Part shown: piece by piece, positions 8,226-15,476 of the stretch
Numbering within the stretch: the first letter of the stretch is position 1
How the letters are laid out: every line of letters begins with the position of its first letter
Assembly (NCBI GenBank): GCA_965116355.1
Contig: OZ220679.1
Span: 682,001 to 746,000 of the forward strand
Source: UBA1127 sp965116355
GTDB lineage: Bacteria; Chloroflexota; Dehalococcoidia; Lucifugimonadales; UBA1127
Direction of reading: 5' to 3'
DNA length: 64,000 bases
The notes under the pieces: generated by a model
The model's database searches: none
Seen by the model: only the letters and a program-made list of their open reading frames with translations
Told to the model about the DNA's origin: nothing
Program-made: the position numbers and the translations under genes

Positions 8226-9362
8226 ATGGCTGCAACGATGATTTCCGCCGACGACCACATCGACCTCGGATACCTGCCGGCAGACCTGTTCCTGGAGCGG
8301 CTGCCATCCAGGTACAAGGACCGAGGCCCCAGGGTCGAGGAGCGCAACGGCAAGGAGATGTGGGTCTGCGACGGCGCCGTCTGGGGTGACTGGCGACGCG
8401 GGCGCTGGCGCGACGACAAGAACCGCATCAAGGTCGCGCTGGACCGCGTGGAGCTCGAGGGCAACTTCGGCGAGCGCCCTACGACGACCGAGCTGCGGCT
8501 GGCGGACATGGAGCGGGATGGCGTCAAATTCTCCGTTATGTACCCGCCCATCTTCGGTATGCGCATGGAGGACAAGGACCTCGGCATTGCCGTCATCCAG
8601 GCGTACAACGACTGGGCGGCGGAGTTTGAGGCCTCCGCACCCGACCACTTCCGGGTCGTCGCGCAGCTGCTGCCGGACGACCCCGACGGCTCCACGGCGG
8701 AGATGCTCCGCTGCGCGGAGATGGGCATCCGCCAGGTGAACTTCCTCGTCGGCACGGTGTCCAGCCACATGTACCAGCCGGAATGGGACGTCTTCTGGGA
8801 CACGGCGGAGGCCAACAACATCACCGTCAACTACCACGTGGGCGGCCCGGGCCGCTCCGGAAGCTTCCTGTCGCGGCAGTCGCCGGAGGAGGAGACCCGC
8901 AAGCCGGCCTTCGGCATGGGCCTCGGCGAGGGTGCGACGGTGTTCTTTGCGCCGTTCACCGGGCTGTTCAGCTACGGGGTGCTGGAGCGGCGGCCCAACC
9001 TTCGCCTGTGCCTCGCGGAGTCGGGCACCGGCTGGATCCCCTTCCAGGTGCAGGAGATGGACTACCGGATGGAGCAGGCCATCGAACGCCGCGGCGCCGA
9101 CAACTACCCGCTCAAGCGAATGCCCAGCGAGGTTTTCAAGAAGCAGGTGTGGGCCACCTACCAGCAGGACCTGGTGGGCCTGAACCTGATCCACTTCTTC
9201 GGCGAGGGGCACATGATGTGGGCGTCCGACTACCCCCACCCCGACAGCACGTGGCCGAATTCGATGGCCGTCGTCGACAGGGAAATGGCGCACCTCTCCG
9301 ACGAGATGCGGCAGAAGATCACCCACGATAACGCCAAGGCCTTCTACGGGCTGACGGTGTAG
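8226..9362 (+). CDS. Amidohydrolase family protein (PF04909-type)
   Basis: A 378-aa TIM-barrel metal-dependent hydrolase of the amidohydrolase_2 group, which includes decarboxylases and C-C hydrolases of aromatic compounds. The N-terminal metal-binding strand is SADDHIDLG (Asp10, His11). The distal active-site Asp is in MMWASDYPHPDSTWP (Asp335). ATG 8226 has a strong GGAGGGGAG site 5 nt upstream. The protein at 17045 is a paralogue with the same C-terminal WASDYPH signature. The substrate is unknown; involvement in breakdown of aromatic or cyclic carboxylates is an inference from family members. Confidence 0.85.
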   Translation: MAATMISADDHIDLGYLPADLFLERLPSRYKDRGPRVEERNGKEMWVCDGAVWGDWRRGRWRDDKNRIKVALDRVELEGNFGERPTTTELRLADMERDGVKFSVMYPPIFGMRMEDKDLGIAVIQAYNDWAAEFEASAPDHFRVVAQLLPDDPDGSTAEMLRCAEMGIRQVNFLVGTVSSHMYQPEWDVFWDTAEANNITVNYHVGGPGRSGSFLSRQSPEEETRKPAFGMGLGEGATVFFAPFTGLFSYGVLERRPNLRLCLAESGTGWIPFQVQEMDYRMEQAIERRGADNYPLKRMPSEVFKKQVWATYQQDLVGLNLIHFFGEGHMMWASDYPHPDSTWPNSMAVVDREMAHLSDEMRQKITHDNAKAFYGLTV

Positions 9363-9434
9363 CCCCGGCGAGTTACATCCAAAGAAGTCAAACAGTTTGC
9401 AGAGGGCCGGGGCTGCGTAAGCCTCGGCTCTCGG

Positions 9435-9440
9435 TATAAT
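9435..9440 (+). promoter_or_regulatory. Consensus -10 TATAAT
   Basis: A perfect TATAAT lies 49 nt before the threonine aldolase ATG, in an AT-rich patch just after the preceding stop. No matching -35 is found. Confidence 0.5.
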
Positions 9441-9489
9441 AAAATCCAGCATTCATCGTGGCCAACGTAGTCTACAACTGGAGCGTGAG

Positions 9490-10533
9490 ATGAGGACAAT
9501 CGATCTGCGCAGCGACACGGTGACCCACCCGACGCCGGAGATGCGCCGCGCCATGGCGGAGGCCGAGGTCGGCGACGACGTGCTCGGCGATGACCCCACC
9601 GTACACCGGCTGGAGGCCATGGCCGCCGAGCGCATGGGCAAGGAAGCGGCAGTCTACGTGTCGAGCGGCACCATGGGCAACCTCTTGGCCGTCCTGAGCT
9701 GGTGCGACCGCGGCGACGAGGTCATCCTCGGCTCCGAGGCCCACATCCTCTGGCATGAGTCGGCGGGCAGCGCCGCCGTTGCCGGGACGCTGCTTCGCGC
9801 CGTCCCAAACGACGAGCGCGGGCGGCTGGATCCCGGCGACGTCTCGCACGCTATCCGGGCATACCGCCCCGGCGTCTCGCCGACCGGGATGGTTGCGCTG
9901 GAGAACACACACAATCGGTGCAGCGGCGCGGCGCTCACGCCGGAGGACACCAGGGAAGTCGCAGAAGTGGCGCATGCCCACGGGCTGCCCCTGCATCTCG
10001 ATGGGGCACGGATCTTCAACGCCGCCGTCGCGCAGGAGGTCCCGGCGGACGTCCTCGCCGGGCACGCGGACTCCGTCACCTTCTGCTTCTCCAAAGGCCT
10101 CAGCGCGCCCATCGGCTCCGCGCTGTGCGGGCCCTCGGACTTCATCCACCAGGCGCGCAGGTGGCGGAAGATGCTGGGCGGCGGCATGCGCCAGCTCGGC
10201 GTCATCGCCGCTGCGGCCATCGTGAGCCTCGAAACGATGGTGCCCCGGCTGGCCGAGGACCACCAGAACGCCAAGCGACTGGCGCACGGCCTCGCGACCA
10301 TCCCCGGCATCGCAATAGACCCGGAGCGCATCGAGACGAACATCGTCATCTTCGAGTGGGAGGGCGGCCCGCACAACGTATTTATGTCCAAGTTGGCCGA
10401 GGCCGGCGTCCTCGCGTCGTCCTCTGGCGTACCCAAGGTGCGCATGGTCACCCACTACGGCATCAACGCCGAGGACATTGACGACGCCCTCGACGCCATC
10501 CGCGCCGCCGCCAGGGAAGCGATGGCGGCGTAA
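9490..10533 (+). CDS. ltaE: Low-specificity L-threonine aldolase
   Basis: A PLP-dependent fold-type I enzyme that cleaves threonine or allo-threonine to glycine and acetaldehyde. The N-terminus IDLRSDTVTHPTPEMRRAM is diagnostic. Other family features are GDDVLGDDPTV, HLDGARIFNA (Asp171 contacts the pyridine nitrogen) and the PLP lysine in FCFSKGLSAPIGS (Lys202). Length 347 aa is normal. ATG 9490 is preceded by GGAGCGTGAG. It is transcribed alone, with a -10 box upstream and a hairpin right after its stop. Confidence 0.92.
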   Translation: MRTIDLRSDTVTHPTPEMRRAMAEAEVGDDVLGDDPTVHRLEAMAAERMGKEAAVYVSSGTMGNLLAVLSWCDRGDEVILGSEAHILWHESAGSAAVAGTLLRAVPNDERGRLDPGDVSHAIRAYRPGVSPTGMVALENTHNRCSGAALTPEDTREVAEVAHAHGLPLHLDGARIFNAAVAQEVPADVLAGHADSVTFCFSKGLSAPIGSALCGPSDFIHQARRWRKMLGGGMRQLGVIAAAAIVSLETMVPRLAEDHQNAKRLAHGLATIPGIAIDPERIETNIVIFEWEGGPHNVFMSKLAEAGVLASSSGVPKVRMVTHYGINAEDIDDALDAIRAAAREAMAA

Positions 10534-10555
10534 AGGCTCCAAGGCCCAGGAGCCT
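10534..10555 (+). terminator. Hairpin after threonine aldolase gene
   Basis: A 7-bp perfect stem (AGGCTCC/GGAGCCT) with an 8-nt loop begins directly after the stop codon. There is no T-tract, so termination is inferred only from position. Confidence 0.45.
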
Positions 10556-10752
10556 CTCGCCAACCATACGATGCCCCCAAGCGGGTCCTCCCCCTATGTC
10601 TCCTGTGGCTCACCGACGACGTGTCGTCAGCCCATGCCACGATGCCTTGACCGCTCCGAAGCACAGGCTGTTAGGCGGTAAATTCGCAAAAACTGGCAAA
10701 ACTGGGTTGATTTACTCGTGAATTGATTCCGTTAGCTGTCTACCATTGCCGC

Positions 10753-10896
10753 ATGGAGCTACTGTTCATTGCGGCAGCTGGATTTGTAGGGCTGATGCTC
10801 GGCACCTTGGCGTTCGATGACTGGTTTGCCATTGCCGCTGTCACCGTACTGGGAGTTTACCTGGGCATCCTGGACGTACGGCGCTGGCCAAAATAG
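10753..10896 (+). CDS. Small hypothetical membrane protein (47 aa)
   Basis: A short reading frame in the otherwise gene-free stretch 10556-10959. It encodes 47 residues with two hydrophobic segments (about 2-20, LLFIAAAGFVGLMLGTLAF, and 24-40, FAIAAVTVLGVYLGILD) and a basic C-terminus RRWPK, the pattern of a small two-pass membrane protein. No family is recognised and no clear Shine-Dalgarno sequence precedes the ATG. The surrounding DNA is more AT-rich than its neighbours. The call rests on the membrane-protein composition alone. Confidence 0.4.
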   Translation: MELLFIAAAGFVGLMLGTLAFDDWFAIAAVTVLGVYLGILDVRRWPK

Positions 10897-10959
10897 CTCG
10901 AAAAGAGACTTGGGTTTTGCAGGAACCTCGGCCCAGCTGCGCAGAAGAAGCCGCTCCCT

Positions 10960-12051
10960 CTACCCCCACACCTTGTGAGCCGTGTCCACGATGAGCTCCA
11001 GCTTGCGCCACTGCTCATCGAGCGTCATGTGCGCGCCGTCGCGCTCTGAAGCGCCCTGAAACCCGCACTGCGGCCCGATGCCAAGCTGGCCGACGTCGAT
11101 GTGCCTGCTGGCTTCGTCGATGCGGCGGAGCAGCTCGTCCTGGTCCTCCAGCGCACCGTTCTTGGTGCTCACCAACCCCAGGTGCACCGACTTGTCCTTC
11201 GGCACGAAGCGCAGCGGCTCGAAGCCGCCGGCCCGCTCCGTGTCGAATTCCAGCAGGAACCGGTCGGCGTGCAGCCCTCCGAAGGCCTGCTCCGCAATGG
11301 CGTCGTAGGCGCCGGCGCCGCCCTGCCACCACGTGCGGCTGCCCCGGCAGAAGTGCATCGCCAGCGTCACGCCCGCGCGTCGGGCGGCGTCATAGCACTG
11401 GTTCTCCAGCGCCACCTCGACGGCGAACTCCTCGTCCGGGTCGAGGCCCTGTGCGCGCATCGCCTCCCGCGACTGCGGGTCCACGAAGCGCGTCGGCACC
11501 TTGTCGAGCTGCAGGTACGTCACGCCTTCGTCCGCCAGCGCGGCCATCTCGTCGCGGAAGATGGCGGTGATGTCCTCGTTGATCTCGGCCAGGCTGGTGT
11601 AGGGCGCCGGGATCGTGGGCTGTGACCCCGGGACGCGGGCCGGCGTGGGCATGGTGACCTTGAACGGCCGCGGCGCGTGCGCCAGCAGGAAGGACGACTC
11701 GTGCTCCGTCATGCGGCGCAGGGGTCGCAGTTTGCCCACCACCGGCTTCGTGTGCATCTGCACGTTGACCACCACGCCGTCCGGCCGGGTGCTCGGCACG
11801 ATGGGGTACTCCAGGGCGAATCCCTCGATGGCCTCGTACTGGTCCGTCGTGTACGACTGCCGCCGGAACTCCCCGTCGGACACCACCTCGATGCCGATGT
11901 CCCTCTGGCGCTGGAAGACCTCCAGGATGCACTCGTCCTCGACGGCCCGCAGCTCGTCGAGCGGCAGCCGGCCCGCCTTGAACGCCTCGCGCGCGACGAG
12001 CAGTCGCTCCGGCCTGACAAGGCTGCCAACATGGTCCGTGCGGTAGGTCAT
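10960..12051 (-). CDS. Cobalamin-independent methionine synthase-like protein (MetE C-terminal/UROD fold)
   Basis: A 363-aa protein with the catalytic barrel of MetE but without its N-terminal half. The zinc-site pattern is present: His233 and Cys235 in AMHFCRGS and a distal Cys329 in GPQCGFQ. The N-terminus TYRTDHVGSLVRP matches the MetE-like epoxyalkane:CoM transferase and methylcobalamin:homocysteine group. It probably transfers an alkyl or methyl group to a thiol, but the acceptor is unknown. ATG 12051 has AGGAGG at 6-nt spacing. It lies 40 nt downstream of vapC on the same strand. Confidence 0.82.
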   Translation of the reverse strand: MTYRTDHVGSLVRPERLLVAREAFKAGRLPLDELRAVEDECILEVFQRQRDIGIEVVSDGEFRRQSYTTDQYEAIEGFALEYPIVPSTRPDGVVVNVQMHTKPVVGKLRPLRRMTEHESSFLLAHAPRPFKVTMPTPARVPGSQPTIPAPYTSLAEINEDITAIFRDEMAALADEGVTYLQLDKVPTRFVDPQSREAMRAQGLDPDEEFAVEVALENQCYDAARRAGVTLAMHFCRGSRTWWQGGAGAYDAIAEQAFGGLHADRFLLEFDTERAGGFEPLRFVPKDKSVHLGLVSTKNGALEDQDELLRRIDEASRHIDVGQLGIGPQCGFQGASERDGAHMTLDEQWRKLELIVDTAHKVWG

Positions 12052-12091
12052 GGGGAGCCTCCTGATTGCAGAATACTCGCTGTATCCAACG

Positions 12092-12481
12092 CTAGGGACT
12101 GTATACCCGCAGCTCTGTGTGTCTGGCAAGCGCTGCAAAGTCAACGTCATTGTGGAGGATCTCGACATCAGCACGTATGGCCGTAGCTGCTATAAGGCAA
12201 TCCATTGTCTTGCGGACGGTCTCTCCCTGCCGGCGGCAGCGACGGTAGAGACTGGCGGCATCGTCATAGTCTGTGGCAAGGGTAGGAATGACAACTGTCC
12301 TGGCGAGCAGGCGTCGGAGCGCCGTTAGCTGGGCCTCGTCTCTCGCTCCGCAGAGCACTTCCATCCGCACAGCGTCGCAGATGGAAACTTCTTGGGCGAG
12401 CAACTCTTCAACGGCATCACAGACAGGCGAGCCCGTGTCCCTCAGGAATTCAACCCACGCCGAAGTATCGATCAGGACCAT
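12092..12481 (-). CDS. vapC: VapC-type PIN-domain toxin (ribonuclease)
   Basis: A 129-aa PIN-domain protein. Acidic active-site residues are Asp5 (LIDTSAW), Glu41 (RMEVLCGA), Asp94 (TMDCLIAA) and Asp112/Asp114 (HNDVDFAAL). VapC toxins cleave RNA, usually initiator tRNA or rRNA, and are inhibited by VapB. The ATG overlaps the end of vapB by 10 nt, the usual antitoxin-toxin arrangement. Local GC is lower than in neighbouring housekeeping genes, consistent with a mobile module. Confidence 0.88.
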   Translation of the reverse strand: MVLIDTSAWVEFLRDTGSPVCDAVEELLAQEVSICDAVRMEVLCGARDEAQLTALRRLLARTVVIPTLATDYDDAASLYRRCRRQGETVRKTMDCLIAATAIRADVEILHNDVDFAALARHTELRVYSP

Positions 12482-12681
12482 GACACGCGATTACCGCGCA
12501 ATTCGTCGAGGTCGCCTTCCCAACCACTCCCACGGAGGGCACGAGCTTCTTCCAGTGACGCAGGTTCAGCCGCAATGGACCGCAAAGCGAAATTGACCGC
12601 CTCCCGCTTGGTGGCGAGTCTGTAGCGTCGCATGACCTCGGCACATGCCCGTTCATCTATGTCAATGTTTGTGCGTGACAT
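12472..12681 (-). CDS. vapB: VapB-type antitoxin
   Basis: A 69-aa protein starting MSRTNIDIDERACAEVMRRY, the typical ribbon-helix-helix opening of VapB-family antitoxins (PF09957-like). The helix TKREAVNFALR follows, then a toxin-binding tail ending in WEGDLDELRGN. It binds and neutralises the VapC encoded downstream and should autorepress. The start at 12681 is only 6 nt after a TATAGT -10 box, so the transcript is probably leaderless; a longer start five codons upstream would overlap the promoter. Confidence 0.85.
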   Translation of the reverse strand: MSRTNIDIDERACAEVMRRYRLATKREAVNFALRSIAAEPASLEEARALRGSGWEGDLDELRGNRVSWS

Positions 12682-12687
12682 ACACCA

Positions 12688-12716
12688 ACTATACACTGCA
12701 GGCTAATTTCTGGCAA
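12688..12716 (-). promoter_or_regulatory. Promoter of vapBC
   Basis: TTGCCA (12716-12711), 17 nt, TATAGT (12693-12688), then 6 nt to the vapB ATG. The geometry implies a leaderless mRNA. Confidence 0.6.
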
Positions 12717-12742
12717 GTGCAACTCGTAAATGCTTGAGCCCC

Positions 12743-13444
12743 TTAGTTATTCCTCTCTGAGTCTCCACCATTCCCGCCCTTACTCCCCCGCAGCCGCGCC
12801 ACCAGCGCCCACGCCGCCGGCAGCGTCAACGACGCGAGGAACAGCTTCATCATGTCGCCGACGATGAACGGGTAGAGGCCCCACTCCAGGGTCTTGGCCC
12901 AGTCGCCGTCCGCGGCGTCGATGTTGAGCCAGAGCAGGCCCGGGATGTAGAGCACGGCGTTGCCCAGGAACATCGCAAGGTGCACCCATTGCTTCCGGTC
13001 CCAGCCCCGCTCGGCCAGCCACCCGACGAGTCCAGCCGCCGCGATGAAGCCGACAATGTACCCGCCGCTCGAGAGGCTCCACACGAGCCCGCAGGAGCCG
13101 CTCCACGGCAGGATGAAGTGCGCGTCCCATGACCCGGCGGTCGACTCCGCTCCCGGCGCGAACACGGGGACGCAGGCGGAACCCATGAGCATGTAGATGC
13201 CCAGAGAGCCGGCGCCACGCCAAGCGCCCAGCGCGCCTCCCGTCACCAGCACGGCAAAGGTCTGCCCCGTAATGGGCACCGGCGTCCACGGCAGCCGCAC
13301 GGCAATCTGCGCGCACAGCGCCACGAAGAAGGCGAAGCCCACCATGATCGCCACGTCGCGGGCGATGGCGTAGACACGGTCGTCGGGCCGGTACACCGGC
13401 ACGATGGCGTCGATAAGCGTCCGGGGATTGGCTGCGGCCTGCAT
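12743..13444 (-). CDS. bioY: Biotin transporter BioY (ECF S component)
   Basis: BioY is the substrate-binding integral membrane subunit of the energy-coupling-factor biotin transporter. The 233-aa product has the family's conserved QIAVRLPWTPVPITGQTFAVL segment and the GAWRGAGSLGIYMLMG loop, with about six membrane spans. ATG 13444 is preceded by GAGGAG at 6-nt spacing; the 28 residues of open frame upstream do not look like protein. The ECF ATPase and EcfT subunits are not nearby. No biotin-regulator site or riboswitch is recognised upstream. Confidence 0.92.
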   Translation of the reverse strand: MQAAANPRTLIDAIVPVYRPDDRVYAIARDVAIMVGFAFFVALCAQIAVRLPWTPVPITGQTFAVLVTGGALGAWRGAGSLGIYMLMGSACVPVFAPGAESTAGSWDAHFILPWSGSCGLVWSLSSGGYIVGFIAAAGLVGWLAERGWDRKQWVHLAMFLGNAVLYIPGLLWLNIDAADGDWAKTLEWGLYPFIVGDMMKLFLASLTLPAAWALVARLRGSKGGNGGDSERNN

Positions 13445-13578
13445 ATGCGCTCCTCTTGGCCCTCGGAAGTGCGGGGCTTGATTGCCGCCAGCATAGGTAC
13501 GGCCTCCTTGCCCTGTCAACGCGGCCACCTCGCGAAAAATCGGCGCACAAGGCCGCCTGAAACCACGCCGCGCACTGC

Positions 13579-13608
13579 TTGACGGTGTAGAATGTGGGAG
13601 ACTAGAGT
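13579..13608 (+). promoter_or_regulatory. Candidate recA promoter
   Basis: TTGACG (13579-13584), 18 nt, TAGAGT (13603-13608), 35 nt before the start. A second possible -10, TAGAAT, lies inside the spacer. No LexA-type operator is recognised. Confidence 0.5.
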
Positions 13609-13643
13609 ACCCCCAATTTCACCCGCCGCAGATTGAGGTGTTG

Positions 13644-14699
13644 ATGACCACGGTCGAGAAGCAAAAGGCCCTTGACATGGCGATGAGCCACATAGAACGC
13701 CAGTTTGGCAAGGGCTCCATCATGCGGCTGGGTGAGGTCGCGGCCAAGATGGAGCAGGACGCTATCCCCACGGGCTCGCTGGCCCTGGACCTCGCCCTGG
13801 GCGTCGGCGGCGTGCCCCGCGGCCGCGTAATTGAGGTCTTCGGCACGGAGGCGTCCGGCAAGACGACCCTCACCCTGCATATCGTGGCCGAGGCGCAGCG
13901 CCTCGGCGGCGTCGCGGCCTTCATCGACGCCGAGCACGCCCTCGACCCCAACTACGCGGGCCGCATCGGTGTCAACGTGGAGGACCTGCTGATATCGCAG
14001 CCCGATTTCGCGGAGCAGGCCCTTGAGATCACCGACTACCTGGTTCGCAGCGGCGCCGTCGATATCGTCGTAATAGACAGTGTCGCCGCCCTCGTGCCCC
14101 GCGCCGAGATGGAGGGCGACATGGGCGACACCCACGTCGGCCTGCAGGCGCGGCTGATGTCGCAGGCATTGCGGAAGCTGACGGCGTCCATCAACCGCTC
14201 CCACACCGTCGTCATCTTCATCAACCAGCTCCGGGAGAAAGTCGGCGTCATGTTCGGCAACCCGGAGACGACGCCCGGCGGCCGTGCCCTCAAGTTCTAC
14301 TCGTCCGTCCGCATCGACGTGCGCCGCATCGAGGGCATCAAGCACGGCAGCGAGGTGCTGGGCAACCGCGTCCGCGCCCGCATCGTGAAGAACAAGGTGG
14401 CCCCGCCCTTCCGCGTGGCCGAGTTCGACATCATGTTCAACCAGGGCATCACCAAGGAGGGCGACCTGCTGGACCTCGGCGCGGCCCAGAACATCGTCAA
14501 GAAGAGCGGCGCCTTCTACTCCTACGGCGAAATGCGGCTCGGGCAGGGACGTGAGGCCGCCAAGGACTTCCTCCGCGACCACCCGGAAACCGCCGATGCC
14601 ATCGAGCAGCTCATCCGCGCGGCCGCCGAGCCCACGGTCGAGCTCGTCACCAACGGCCTCGGCGATGCCGACCCGCCGGAGGACGAGGACAAAGAATAG
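13644..14699 (+). CDS. recA: Recombinase RecA
   Basis: RecA drives homologous recombination and SOS induction. The 351-aa product has the Walker A motif GTEASGKTT near residue 68, the Walker B region DIVVIDSVAAL, the MAW-like NRSHTVVIFINQLREKVGVMFGNPETTPGG segment split by loop L2, and the acidic C-terminal tail DPPEDEDKE. ATG 13644 has GAGG at 5-nt spacing; GTG and TTG codons just upstream are less well placed. The next gene begins 14 nt after the stop and is probably co-transcribed. Confidence 0.98.
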   Translation: MTTVEKQKALDMAMSHIERQFGKGSIMRLGEVAAKMEQDAIPTGSLALDLALGVGGVPRGRVIEVFGTEASGKTTLTLHIVAEAQRLGGVAAFIDAEHALDPNYAGRIGVNVEDLLISQPDFAEQALEITDYLVRSGAVDIVVIDSVAALVPRAEMEGDMGDTHVGLQARLMSQALRKLTASINRSHTVVIFINQLREKVGVMFGNPETTPGGRALKFYSSVRIDVRRIEGIKHGSEVLGNRVRARIVKNKVAPPFRVAEFDIMFNQGITKEGDLLDLGAAQNIVKKSGAFYSYGEMRLGQGREAAKDFLRDHPETADAIEQLIRAAAEPTVELVTNGLGDADPPEDEDKE

Positions 14700-14713
14700 G
14701 GCACAGGTGCACC

Positions 14714-15469
14714 ATGCCGCTTCTCTCTGATCAGGACCGCAAGGCGCTTGAAACGCGCTTCAAGAGAGACTTGAAGCGAGACGTGAACATGACCCTCTAC
14801 ACCGTCCGTAACGTCGGCGGGCTCATCCTCCCCGGCCGCGAGTGCCCTACCTGCCCGCAGACCGAGCAGTTCCTGACCGAGGTCGCCGCCGCCTCCAAGC
14901 GCCTGCACCTCACCGTCAAGGACGTCTTCGCCGACGTCGACGACGCCCGCGAACACGGCATCGAGCGCGTTCCCTGCATCACCCTCCACGGCGAGGGCGA
15001 GGAGTCGGACAACCTCCTCTTCTACGGCATCCCGGCTGGCTACGAGGTCCTCACCCTCATCGAGGACATCATCGCCGCGTCAAAGGGCGCCAGCACGCTT
15101 CAGCATTCGACTCGCAAGGCGCTCCACAGGCTGGAGACGCCCGTTCACCTGCAGGTCTTTGTCACACCCACCTGACCGCACTGTCCCACCGTCGCCAGGC
15201 TGGCGCACGCAATGGCAATGGAGACCCCCATGGTCCGGGCCGAGGTCGTGGAAGCGCAGGAGTTTCCCAGCCTCTCGCAGTCCTACCGGGTGCAGGCCGT
15301 GCCCAAGACCATCATCAACGGCGTCGCGGAAGTGCTTGGCGCCGTGAACGAGCGGACCCTGCTGCAGCGCATGCTCAGCGTCGTCGGGCAGGAGGACCTG
15401 CTGGAAGACAAGGGCAAGCCGGCGGGCGGCGATGACTCGGGCGGCCCCACCAGTATCCTCGGCCGCTAG
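14714..15469 (+). CDS. Two-domain protein disulfide oxidoreductase (PDO/glutaredoxin-like), probable selenoprotein
   Basis: One reading frame of 252 codons contains a single in-frame TGA at 15173-15175 (codon 154). Both halves are thioredoxin folds. The first has Cys44-Pro-Thr-Cys47 and cis-Pro87 (RVPCIT). The second has FVTPT, then UGA, then PHCP, with Cys157 and cis-Pro197 (AVPKT). UGA therefore stands exactly where the first Cys of the second CxxC belongs, and family-like sequence continues in frame to the TAG at 15469. This is the UxxC layout of selenoproteins. A hairpin with a GG apical loop lies 22 nt after UGA. PDO proteins shuttle disulfides in the cytoplasm with thioredoxin reductase. 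Alternatives are a nonsense mutation or a sequencing error. The gene follows recA. Confidence 0.75.
15193..15205 (+). promoter_or_regulatory. Candidate bacterial SECIS hairpin
   Basis: Stem CGCCA/TGGCG closes a GGC loop, starting 17 nt after the in-frame TGA, with the loop 22 nt after it. The apical AGGCU resembles the AGGUCU loop of the E. coli fdhF SECIS bound by SelB, where the GG lies about 18 nt after UGA. The short stem means chance cannot be excluded. Confidence 0.45.
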
Positions 15470-15476
15470 CCCCCGA

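Noticed and set aside
13445..13643. LexA box or biotin riboswitch between bioY and recA
   Set aside because: No recognisable SOS operator or riboswitch core was found; only a simple promoter is supported.
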